Positions 1 to 6,512 of a DNA stretch of 15,936 bases are shown here, one piece after another; within the stretch, counting starts at the first letter, position 1, and every line of letters begins with the position of its first letter. Source of the DNA: Chloroflexota bacterium (GTDB lineage Bacteria > Chloroflexota > Anaerolineae > J102); NCBI GenBank assembly GCA_003353825.1, contig PIVW01000083.1, positions 1 through 15,936 on the forward strand, read 5' to 3'. Both the position numbers and the translations under genes were made by a program. The notes beneath the pieces are model-generated. The model made no database searches, was not told the DNA's origin, and saw nothing but the letters and a program-made list of their open reading frames with translations.

Positions 1-2066
1 GTGTTAGATATGTGGGGGAACCGCTGGCTGCGGTCGTAGCAGTGACGCTCGATGCAGCCAAGGCAGCGGCTGCCGCCGTTGCGGTGGAGTACGAAGATCT
101 TCCGCTCGTAGCAGAGGTTGAGGAGAGCATCAAAAACGGCACTGAATTATTGCATCCGCATCTCGAAAATTATGAGTACAGCCCATATATACGACCTACT
201 CCTAACTCCAATATCGCACATCAGAGCACAATGCAACGCGGGGATCTACAGAGCGGCTGGGCTGATTCTGATATCATCATCGACCACACCTATCATGTTG
301 CTCGGGTACAACATGTACCGATGGAAACGCATGGAGGGGTAGCGCTCGTAGATGATGCCGACAAAATCACATTGTGGGCATCAGCCCAGGCTCCTTTCAC
401 TCAACGCCAGATGATCGCCCAGGCTCTAGGTATTAATCCTGAACGACTGCGAGTCGTCACTCCCAGGGTTGGAGGAGGTTTCGGCAGCAAGTCGTACACA
501 TCTATTGAGGCAATCGTCGTAGCTCTGGCGTTGGCCGTTCCTGGACAGCCGGTCAAGCTTGTTTTGAACCGTAAACAGGAATTCCTTTGTACCTTTTTGC
601 GCCCAGGGTTAGCCGCTCACATAAAAATGGGGGCATCACGGGCCGGGGAATTAACTGCTGTACAAGCGTACTATTACTGGAATGTCGGTGCGAGTGCTGA
701 TGCATCGCTGGCGGCCGTGAGGGCTGCGATCCATGTCGGTGCAGGGCCCTACCGCGTGCCAAACAGCCTCGTGGAAAGCCTGAGTGTTTATACCAACCAA
801 CCGGTGGCCGGCCCGATGAGGGGAAATGGTATGGCCGAAGTGCATTGGGCTATTGAACAACATATCGACCGCATGGCAGAGGCCGTTGATATAGATCCTA
901 TTGAATTCCGTTTGTCCAACTGTTTAAGAGGAGGAGACGACCTGCCAAGAGGTTTGGCAATGCATGCGACAGGTCTGGATCAGTGCATTCGCCAGGCAGC
1001 AGAAACCGTACGCTGGTCACAACCCAGCCGCCCGAGCAAGGATAAACATTCGGTGCGGGGCAAAGGTCTAGCAGCGATGTGGAATCCCGTGATGATCACA
1101 CCTCGACAGAGCACAACGGCCAGGATTAAATTGGAAGAGAATGGTACATGTACTGTCCGCATTGCTGGTGTAGACACGGGTCAAGGTCTCTACACATTGG
1201 CTGCCCAAGTTGTTGCTTCCGAAGTCGGCGTACCCCTAGAATGGGTAAACGTGCTACCATTTGACAGCGATCAGTCCTCATCTAAGAATCCTGCCTCACG
1301 CAAACAATTGACCTGGAGCATGGGAAACGCCGTGCTGAGAGCTGCCCAGGATGTTCGTCGTAATGTCTTAGCCTTCATTGCCGAAGCATGGGATGAGCCT
1401 ATCGGCAACCTTGACATCATTGATGGCAACATAATCTCTTATGCTACGGAGAGAGTCATAGCTATGCCAGAAATGCTCAACCAAGGCATCAAGAATACAC
1501 GTGGCAAAAGAGTTGGGCACCAATTCGTCGGCGAAGGTGCGTTTTCACCTGATTTATCCGATCAACAAGGTGAGGCGCAAAATAGTGCACTTCCTATCAT
1601 TCACTATAGCACAGGTGCCCAGGCGATCGAGGTCGAAATTGACTATGAGACAGGCAGTCTTCAGCTACTTCATGTAGCCTCTGCCTATGACGTAGGGCAC
1701 GCTATCAATCCAGATATTGTTCGCGCCCAGATAAAAGGTGGCGTCGTGCAAGGGCTTAGCACAAGTGTGTTAGAACAGGTGCAATTTGAGCATGGCCACA
1801 TGCTCAATCCAAACTTACAAGACTACCGGATTGCAACAATTAAGGATCTACCCCTCAAGGTAGATCCCATTATCATCGAAGTCCCACAGGATGATGGACC
1901 CTATGGCGCTCGCGGAATCGGTGAACATGCATTGATACCAACGGCGCCAGCCATCGCCAACGCCATTCATCATGCGCTCGGTATCCGGATCGATTCATTG
2001 CCCATCACAAGTGAACGAATCTGGAAGGCGCTGGCAGAAATCAAAAATCAGCCCGAAACAAGCTGA
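1..2066 (+). CDS. Molybdopterin-binding large subunit of xanthine dehydrogenase/aldehyde oxidase family hydroxylase (5'-truncated by window)
   Basis: The first complete codon is at 3, and the frame runs in from outside the window (V-R-Y-V-G-E-P-L-A-A-V is the usual family context), so the GTG at 12 is not the start. Family marks, numbered from that GTG: PMETHG near 103-108, GGGFGSK at 154-160, GPMRGNG at 267-273, DTGQG in the middle of the chain, and GARGIGE at 632-638, whose Glu (codon 1923-1925) is the catalytic base of molybdenum hydroxylases. The family hydroxylates purines, aldehydes or N-heterocycles with a Mo-cytosine-dinucleotide cofactor, together with [2Fe-2S] and FAD subunits. None of those partners follows downstream, so they must lie upstream or elsewhere. 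The AYRCSFR active-site loop of CO dehydrogenase is absent, arguing against CoxL. The substrate cannot be read from sequence. The ~684 visible residues cover most of a usual ~750-residue subunit. Confidence 0.93.
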   Translation, partial: VRYVGEPLAAVVAVTLDAAKAAAAAVAVEYEDLPLVAEVEESIKNGTELLHPHLENYEYSPYIRPTPNSNIAHQSTMQRGDLQSGWADSDIIIDHTYHVARVQHVPMETHGGVALVDDADKITLWASAQAPFTQRQMIAQALGINPERLRVVTPRVGGGFGSKSYTSIEAIVVALALAVPGQPVKLVLNRKQEFLCTFLRPGLAAHIKMGASRAGELTAVQAYYYWNVGASADASLAAVRAAIHVGAGPYRVPNSLVESLSVYTNQPVAGPMRGNGMAEVHWAIEQHIDRMAEAVDIDPIEFRLSNCLRGGDDLPRGLAMHATGLDQCIRQAAETVRWSQPSRPSKDKHSVRGKGLAAMWNPVMITPRQSTTARIKLEENGTCTVRIAGVDTGQGLYTLAAQVVASEVGVPLEWVNVLPFDSDQSSSKNPASRKQLTWSMGNAVLRAAQDVRRNVLAFIAEAWDEPIGNLDIIDGNIISYATERVIAMPEMLNQGIKNTRGKRVGHQFVGEGAFSPDLSDQQGEAQNSALPIIHYSTGAQAIEVEIDYETGSLQLLHVASAYDVGHAINPDIVRAQIKGGVVQGLSTSVLEQVQFEHGHMLNPNLQDYRIATIKDLPLKVDPIIIEVPQDDGPYGARGIGEHALIPTAPAIANAIHHALGIRIDSLPITSERIWKALAEIKNQPETS

Positions 2067-2115
2067 CGATTCCACTACGATTTCCCTACGAGACACCAGG
2101 GAGTGCAACATTCTA

Positions 2116-2145
2116 TTGCGTTTTACGCTAATTCTATCATATTAT
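2116..2145 (+). promoter_or_regulatory. Possible promoter for the lipoprotein gene
   Basis: TTGCGT (2116-2121) and TATTAT (2140-2145) are separated by 18 bp within an AT-rich stretch between the hydroxylase stop and the lipoprotein start. The start codon is about 115 nt downstream. This is a consensus match by eye only. Confidence 0.35.
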
Positions 2146-2262
2146 AGTTATAGCAAGCGTTTTGCAGTTTTTTGTGTCTGTAGTTACACTAAGCTTTGTG
2201 CTTATCATTCATTTCTCATTTGCTGGTGAGACCGCCAGCGAGCCTACAAGGAGGTAGTAGTC

Positions 2263-3243
2263 GTGAAAAATAGACGTCTTTATTTCTTGGTTCCAATGTT
2301 GCTGTTGGCGATTGTGCTAGCAAGCTGCGGCGGCGCCCCAACAGAAGTAACAGAAGATGAAGGGGGTTTCATGCTTGCATTACCCCGAATTACACTCGAG
2401 GTAGATGGTGAGGGTAATCCTTCTGTTGCGGATATTGATGCAGAAACCTTGAAAACGCTCACCTTTGGCCAGTTAGATATAACCGGATTCCAGGTTCCAA
2501 CGGACTACGTCGAGTGGTTTGATGAGGCAGATTTGCAGCATATCGAACTAGTTCATACCAGCGACGGCCTCTACGTGTTCGCCAATGGCAAGCCAATGCC
2601 ACACGTTGGTTGGTCTGGTGACGCCTTAAAGGCTACAGGCGATGTTGCCGAGGCGTTTGGTGTGCTTGATGCTCGCACCGCAGGCCTTGTCAAGTTACTT
2701 GTCCCGTTTGTACAACGAACAGGAATTGATCTGGCTGTTTCATTCCCCACAAGCGGATCAGAGAAAATCGACTTGCGCGATCCCGAAGTCAGCCTTAGCG
2801 CTGTACCTGCGGAGGATGAGTCTGAGATCATGCGAGCGAGAGTTCATGTTCGTTATGATGAAGATGGTGTTCCCTCTGTATTGTCGGTTTCGTCACAAGA
2901 TGTCGGTAATGCGCTTGGCGCAGATCTTCGAGCATTGGAATTGGGCCCTGATATGGTTCAGACGATGCAAAATGCCGATATCCAGCACCTGACCGTACGA
3001 ACGGCGCCTCAAGGTCTTTTGATTTGGGCCAACGACCAGGCTATGCCCCATCTTGCCTGGAGTCACGACAACCTCACAAACGGCGCTGATATCTACAGCC
3101 AACTCTACTTCACAGACGAGTATAACCCTGCGCGAGAAGCTGTAAAGATGCTCCTGCCTGTACTTGACAATGTCAGTGCAGAAGTCGTACTACTGTTCCC
3201 CACTGCTGAAGGCATTGAAGAAATTCCAATCCCCAGCCCTTAA
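2263..3243 (+). CDS. Secreted lipoprotein built from two copies of a ~130-residue unit, function unknown
   Basis: GTG start with an excellent ribosome site AAGGAGG (2248-2254) 8 nt upstream. Residues 1-22 are a type II signal peptide: K-N-R-R, a hydrophobic core, then lipobox L-A-S-C with the lipidated Cys at 22. This predicts attachment to the outer face of the membrane. Residues 41-171 and 191-324 are internal homologues offset by 149 residues. Unit 1 has A-D-L-Q-H-I, G-L-Y-V-F-A-N-G-K-P-M-P-H-V-G-W and A-V-S-F-P-T; unit 2 has A-D-I-Q-H-L, G-L-L-I-W-A-N-D-Q-A-M-P-H-L-A-W and V-L-L-F-P-T. Each unit begins with a beta-prone stretch ending in (E/D)-G-x-P-S-V. I recognise no enzyme motif. Similar repeat lipoproteins seem to occur in other Chloroflexota, but I cannot name a family. 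An intrinsic terminator lies 145 bp after the stop, so it is probably monocistronic. Confidence 0.88.
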   Translation: MKNRRLYFLVPMLLLAIVLASCGGAPTEVTEDEGGFMLALPRITLEVDGEGNPSVADIDAETLKTLTFGQLDITGFQVPTDYVEWFDEADLQHIELVHTSDGLYVFANGKPMPHVGWSGDALKATGDVAEAFGVLDARTAGLVKLLVPFVQRTGIDLAVSFPTSGSEKIDLRDPEVSLSAVPAEDESEIMRARVHVRYDEDGVPSVLSVSSQDVGNALGADLRALELGPDMVQTMQNADIQHLTVRTAPQGLLIWANDQAMPHLAWSHDNLTNGADIYSQLYFTDEYNPAREAVKMLLPVLDNVSAEVVLLFPTAEGIEEIPIPSP

Positions 3244-3387
3244 ACATGACCGGGCATAGTACCGGCTCACGTTCTCAGAAGAGATCGAGTCGGTGCCTGC
3301 TTTTCAACACTATTGGGAAGGATATTTCGACTCACTGAAGATTATATGCCCTAAAGTCATTGGAACAGTTTTTACAGCCATTTAACG

Positions 3388-3432
3388 AAATCGGGTGCAC
3401 GCCTAACGGCAACAAATGTGCACCCGATTTTG
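3388..3432 (+). terminator. Intrinsic terminator after the lipoprotein gene
   Basis: A perfect 13-bp inverted repeat: 3388-3400 (AAATCGGGTGCAC) pairs with 3418-3430 (GTGCACCCGATTT) across a 17-nt loop. A short T-rich run follows the right arm (TTTTGTT). It lies 145 bp downstream of the lipoprotein stop. The A-rich left edge also makes it usable from the other strand. Confidence 0.75.
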
Positions 3433-3645
3433 TTGACCTATGGGGGATCGTCTGATTATCGACCGTTCTAATGCTCTGTTGGTGAGAAATTTAGTGTTTG
3501 AGTCAGACTTAGGGAGTATCGGCTTGTTGGGGTGACGCGCTTTTATGCGCTGCTTTTACGACACAACCTAATGGGTTTGCATAGACCGAGTGCACCGCAG
3601 GCTTAAGCAGGCAAGTATGATGGGCTCATATCCGTCGAATTGGCG

Positions 3646-3676
3646 AACCGTGAGTGCATTGCGCTTCTCACGGTTT
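3646..3676 (+). terminator. Hairpin, possible terminator or regulatory RNA structure
   Basis: AACCGTGAG (3646-3654) pairs perfectly with CTCACGGTT (3667-3675) around a 12-nt loop. Only three T residues follow, so terminator function is weak. It ends 28 bp before the -35 box of the next gene and could insulate that promoter from upstream transcription. Confidence 0.4.
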
Positions 3677-3703
3677 GGAACTACTGAAAAACGATTTCCT
3701 TGC

Positions 3704-3732
3704 TTAACAGGGTGTTTGATCTGTGATATAAT
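3704..3732 (+). promoter_or_regulatory. Strong sigma-70-type promoter with extended -10
   Basis: TTAACA (3704-3709), a 17-bp spacer, then a perfect TATAAT (3727-3732). The -10 is preceded by TGA (3724-3726), which makes an extended TGnTATAAT. Transcription should start near 3739, giving a leader of about 105 nt before the GTG at 3844. This is the best promoter match in the window. Confidence 0.7.
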
Positions 3733-3843
3733 CGTTTGATATAGATTTGCTTGGCAGAATTGAATTTTCGTACTATCTATCCAACCAGCGGAATTTGATT
3801 TTGCAAAGTTCTCATTCTTCCAAACATTCCTGGAGACGCTATT

Positions 3844-4323
3844 GTGGATGTACAACGAAAGTACGGCATATTGCGTGCCATCGGTTGGTTCTTTCAGGCA
3901 TTGGGCGTCATTTTCTTTATCGGCGCCGTGATCGCCGGCATTGGCCTGCTTGCAAACAGTGATCCGGTCGTCAAGGCAGTGGGCGGCGCTGTCTTACCCC
4001 TTGGCATTATTAGCTCTATTCAGCTTTTTGTGGTGGGCGCCCTTACGACTTTGATGACAGATGTCGAGTACAATACCCGTGCAAACGCTGAAGTCGTGGC
4101 CCAGCTTGCTCGTGAAATGAAAGATATTTTGGCCGAACTCAAGGGCTTTTCCGGCGATCTTTCTGGTGATGTAAGGCAACTATCTGCGGATATGCGCGGT
4201 TATGCAAGCGAGATCAAAATGCTAGCGGCCTCAATTCCACCACCCCCTCCACCGCTCGAACCAAACCCCGATCCCGAATCTTCTCTTGATCAGGATTCAT
4301 TTCACGAAGCAGTTGATGGCTAA
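3844..4323 (+). CDS. Small membrane protein: two transmembrane helices, helical tail, Pro-rich C-terminus
   Basis: GTG start with GGAG (3832-3835) 8 nt upstream. The 159-residue product has two hydrophobic helices, about 12-36 and 45-70, separated by a short loop. A polar helical segment follows (about 78-130, E-V-V-A-Q-L-A-R-E-M-K-D-I-L-A-E-L-K then S/D-rich heptad-like sequence), then a run of six prolines (132-137) and an acidic tail. The design suggests a membrane anchor with an oligomerising cytoplasmic arm, but that is inference. I do not recognise the family. It is driven by the promoter at 3704-3732 and lies 192 bp before the J-domain gene, with hairpins between them, so co-transcription is uncertain. 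Confidence 0.8.
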   Translation: MDVQRKYGILRAIGWFFQALGVIFFIGAVIAGIGLLANSDPVVKAVGGAVLPLGIISSIQLFVVGALTTLMTDVEYNTRANAEVVAQLAREMKDILAELKGFSGDLSGDVRQLSADMRGYASEIKMLAASIPPPPPPLEPNPDPESSLDQDSFHEAVDG

Positions 4324-4356
4324 GTTTATTATGCTTAGGACTGAGAATTCAACAAT

Positions 4357-4396
4357 ATGCGGAAGTCTACACCTGATATAGGTCGTAGTTCCGTAT
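4357..4396 (+). other. Long RNA hairpin downstream of the small membrane protein gene
   Basis: ATGCGGAA (4357-4364) pairs with TTCCGTAT (4389-4396, one G-T), CTAC (4367-4370) with GTAG (4385-4388), and ACCT (4371-4374) with AGGT (4380-4383). The loop is five nt (GATAT); there is a 2-nt bulge on the left and a 1-nt bulge on the right, 16 pairs in all. It starts 33 bp after the stop of the preceding gene. There is no U-tract, so it is either a weak terminator or a processing or stability element. Confidence 0.5.
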
Positions 4397-4406
4397 GTTA
4401 TCCTGT

Positions 4407-4427
4407 CCTATGACCCTATGACCCTAT
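4407..4427. repeat. Short tandem repeat, 8-bp unit
   Basis: CCTATGAC occurs at 4407-4414 and 4415-4422, followed by CCTAT (4423-4427), about 2.6 copies. It sits between the two hairpins upstream of the J-domain gene. No function is evident. Confidence 0.6.
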
Positions 4428-4462
4428 CTACTCTCGCTCAGAATCATAACATGATGTAATGC

Positions 4463-4490
4463 ATGCTCTGGCAATAATTTGCCGGGGCAT
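4463..4490 (+). other. 12-bp RNA hairpin in the leader of the J-domain gene
   Basis: ATGCTCTGGCAA (4463-4474) pairs with TTGCCGGGGCAT (4479-4490) over a TAAT tetraloop: 12 continuous pairs including two G-U. It ends 25 nt before the ATG at 4516. It overlaps the 5' part of the longer open frame from 4459, which supports 4516 as the true start. It could be a terminator without a U-tract or a translational control element. Confidence 0.55.
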
Positions 4491-4515
4491 TTCACTATGT
4501 GCATCTTGCTCAGAT

Positions 4516-4968
4516 ATGTCTAATTATAGCAAAGATTACTACCGTATTTTACAAGTGCACCCAGATGCCGAAGAAGAGGTCATTCAGGCAGCCTATCGGC
4601 GACTTGCACTGAAGTATCATCCTGATATTGGACAGGATACTGGCCTCCGCATGCAAGAGATTAACGAAGCCTACGATACGCTCTCTGATACGGCCGAACG
4701 AGAGCATTATAATCGTTGGTATCGAATGCGACCTTGGCGGAAAGCTCGGGTTACGGGCACCGAGTCAACTACTCCACACCCTGAGCGTCCTCCTTACTCA
4801 CCCTGGCGTGTGGTGCTGCCAACGGCTGTTGTGCTAGGTCTGTTATCTATCTTGGTGTTAGATATATTCAGGTTGGGTCTACGGGGGTTGCCCGAGATCA
4901 CCCTGCTGCTCATCCTGCTAGGTTTAGTAGTCTATTACTTTGGTGGATTCAAGGATCTGTGGCGTTAG
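4516..4968 (+). CDS. Membrane-anchored J-domain (DnaJ-like) protein
   Basis: The J-domain fills residues 5-67: D-Y-Y-R-I-L start, A-A-Y-R-R-L-A-L-K-Y-H-P-D with the Hsp70-stimulating HPD at 35-37, then I-N-E-A-Y-D-T-L-S-D. A basic, proline-containing linker (68-96) leads to two transmembrane helices, about 98-117 and 127-143. No Gly/Phe-rich region, zinc centre or substrate-binding domain is present, so this is a type III J protein. It is likely to recruit DnaK to the inner membrane (family knowledge plus inference). The frame is open back to 4459, but the ATG at 4516 puts the M-S-N-Y-S start directly before the J-domain and clears the hairpin at 4463-4490. Neither start has a good Shine-Dalgarno. 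The protein is 150 residues from 4516. Confidence 0.88.
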   Translation: MSNYSKDYYRILQVHPDAEEEVIQAAYRRLALKYHPDIGQDTGLRMQEINEAYDTLSDTAEREHYNRWYRMRPWRKARVTGTESTTPHPERPPYSPWRVVLPTAVVLGLLSILVLDIFRLGLRGLPEITLLLILLGLVVYYFGGFKDLWR

Positions 4969-5019
4969 GCGAATTCCAACAGACAATGATCTAACTATTG
5001 GCGCTATTGAGGAATTCGC
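4969..5019 (+). other. Inverted repeat just after the J-domain gene
   Basis: GCGAATTCC (4969-4977), beginning at the base after the stop codon, is perfectly complementary to GGAATTCGC (5011-5019) with a 33-nt loop. There is no clear U-tract. It may be a 3'-end structure of the mRNA or chance. Confidence 0.35.
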
Positions 5020-5245
5020 TTGAGACCTTTTCCGGTTGAACTTGATCATAAGTTTGCTGAAAAAACCTTAGCTGGACTTCTTCTCATGTGGGGTGGTGTG
5101 AACAACTTTATCATCGATTGCTGGTACTACGGCCAATAAGCTTTGCCATATAGAATATCGAAGATTTTCGCTTCTCCATACAACTGGAGAACACTTGTGG
5201 CCTGCTGGCCCTCTGCCTAAATCTAGATTGTGTCGCAGGGGTGGC

Positions 5246-5273
5246 TTTACTTCACAGTTCTGAGGTGTATAAT
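5246..5273 (+). promoter_or_regulatory. Possible promoter for the MFS-cNMP remnant gene
   Basis: TTTACT (5246-5251) and a perfect TATAAT (5268-5273) are 16 bp apart. The start codon at 5485 lies about 200 nt downstream, a long leader, so the assignment is tentative. Confidence 0.35.
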
Positions 5274-5484
5274 TTATTAACACCAGTTGACCAGGTCTGA
5301 TTCCATACGCTGGACTAGTATCGCGTGGGACACATGCAGAGTCATTCCTATCATCACAACATATGTATCGCTCTGGTAGCGATGAATCGCAGTTGCTGTA
5401 CCTAATTGTCGCAACACAGCCTATTGCAACCCAGAGTATCATTCGAACGATCACGTCAATCGTAAAGAGTAGAGGATAGTCACT

Positions 5485-6369
5485 ATGACAGTAGCCGCCA
5501 CATCCGCATCATCAGGTTCGCCATCACCCTTTGCTGTTTTTCGCAGCCGCAATTTCTCTTTGATGTGGTCGGCCCAGCTAATCTCTACGATTGGCGACGC
5601 TCTGGCAACGATCGCGGCCTCGATCGTCATTTACAGGATGACAGGATCGGCGGCCAGTGTTGCTTTGATGTTGCTCGTCACAGCCTTACCCTCGTTAGGG
5701 TTAGGCCTGTTCGCCGGCGTCGTGGTCGATCGCTGCGACCGGCGCAAGATTATGATGGCGGTAGATCTCACTCGGGCACTATTGGTTGTACTTATTCCCG
5801 GCCTCAGACAAGAGAGAACTGAATGGAAGCGGACATTGCATTTATTGCGGCGAGCTCCCAGCGCCCCACAACTAGGTATAGGTCACCCTGCCACTACGGC
5901 TGATCTCGATTCATTGGTCGCTCGCTTGCCGGCACTCACTTCCCTAACTGCTACAGAACGCAGGGATCTGGTGGAGAAAGGTAGCATTTTTGATGCAACA
6001 TCTGGCGACATTGTCCTGCGACAAGATGAGACAGGGGACGAAGCTTACTTTGTTTTAAGGGGACGGTTGGTGGCCGGATTTACAGATAAAGGTGAAGAGG
6101 ATCGCTATCTCTCTACGATGACAGCCGGCGATTTCTTTGGCGAGATCGCCGCCCTCAAGGCCTCACTGCGCACTGCCAATGTCGTGGCAGAGGACGATTC
6201 AACCCTGTACCAAATACCGGGAGACACCCTACACCAGCTTATGGACAACCCAGCCATGAGCGAGATCGTTCTCACTAAAATGACCGAATGCCTGAATCGC
6301 TCCAACCTCGGTGACCTGCCCAAAAGTTGGAATTTCATGCCATTGTGGATCTGGTCGGCGATAAACTGA
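5485..6369 (+). CDS. MFS transporter remnant (first three helices) fused to a cyclic-nucleotide-binding domain; internally deleted
   Basis: ATG start, GAGG at 5472-5475 nine nt upstream. Residues 17-104 match the N-terminus of an MFS_3-type exporter: F-R-S-R-N-F-S-L-M-W-S-A-Q-L-I-S, helices about 28-50, 57-81 and 92-105, and the loop 2-3 motif G-V-V-V-D-R-C-D-R-R-K (78-88). At about residue 105 (near nt 5800) the sequence jumps, in frame, to a soluble basic linker, R-Q-E-R-T-E-W-K-R. Helices 4-12 are absent. Residues 140-265 are a Crp-type cNMP domain with an intact phosphate-binding cassette: F-G-E-I-A-A-L-K (218-225) and R-T-A (229-231). The last ~15 residues, after L-G-D-L-P-K, are frameshifted relative to the following GAF frame. 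A three-helix MFS cannot transport, so this is probably a deletion pseudogene or, less likely, a membrane-tethered cNMP sensor. Confidence 0.8.
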   Translation: MTVAATSASSGSPSPFAVFRSRNFSLMWSAQLISTIGDALATIAASIVIYRMTGSAASVALMLLVTALPSLGLGLFAGVVVDRCDRRKIMMAVDLTRALLVVLIPGLRQERTEWKRTLHLLRRAPSAPQLGIGHPATTADLDSLVARLPALTSLTATERRDLVEKGSIFDATSGDIVLRQDETGDEAYFVLRGRLVAGFTDKGEEDRYLSTMTAGDFFGEIAALKASLRTANVVAEDDSTLYQIPGDTLHQLMDNPAMSEIVLTKMTECLNRSNLGDLPKSWNFMPLWIWSAIN

Positions 6370-6512
6370 GCGAGGTTTTCTATACACTCGACTTAGACAT
6401 CAGTTGGTATGAAGAAATGCCCCATCTTGTCCACTATCTGTACAAGTACTAACATGGCCAACGACTCACCGTACCATCGCAACGTCCAACGCCGGGCGGT
6501 ATTTTTGAGACA
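6315..6512 (+). pseudogene. Displaced N-terminal part of the GAF domain, cut off from the cyclase by an in-frame stop
   Basis: In the frame of the downstream cyclase gene, 6315-6449 reads as good GAF sequence: I-V-D-L-V-G-D-K-L-S-E-V-F, then D-I-S-W-Y-E-E-M-P-H-L-V-H-Y-L-Y-K-Y. It stops at TAA 6450-6452, and the frame then continues H-G-Q-R-L-T-V-P-S-Q straight into the cyclase ORF. One base change (for example GAA to TAA, giving Y-K-Y-E-H-G) would make it continuous. It overlaps the end of the cNMP ORF by 55 bp in a different frame. There is no start codon or ribosome site, so this segment is not expressed as an independent gene. Confidence 0.75.

Larger units (their letters stand above)
3244..3843. 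other. 600-bp intergenic region
   Basis: No coding region is supported here. It holds the terminator at 3388-3432, a second hairpin at 3646-3675 and the promoter at 3704-3732. The stretch from 3433 to 3645 shows nothing I can assign. A minus-strand open frame covering 3568-3855 has unlikely composition and crosses the promoter, so it is not called. Confidence 0.6.
4969..5484. other. 516-bp intergenic region
   Basis: No convincing gene. It contains the inverted repeat at 4969-5019 and a possible promoter at 5246-5273. A minus-strand frame at 5068-5454 (128 codons, GTG start) has no ribosome site, is unusually Cys-rich and resembles nothing known to me, so I leave it uncalled. Confidence 0.55.

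Noticed and set aside
12..2066. Treating the GTG at 12 as the real start of the molybdenum hydroxylase
   Set aside because: In-frame codons before it (V-R-Y) match the conserved family context, so the gene begins outside the window.
3568..3855. 95-codon minus-strand open frame in the spacer before the small membrane protein
   Set aside because: It covers the strong plus-strand promoter and hairpin and has no coding-like composition or ribosome site.
4459..4515. ATG 4459 as start of the J-domain protein
   Set aside because: The extra 19 residues are Cys-rich and unlike J-protein N-termini, and their codons lie in a 12-pair hairpin.
5068..5454. 128-codon minus-strand open frame with an apparent signal-like N-terminus and several cysteines
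   Set aside because: GTG start without a ribosome site, odd composition, no recognisable family, and it spans a likely plus-strand promoter at 5246-5273.
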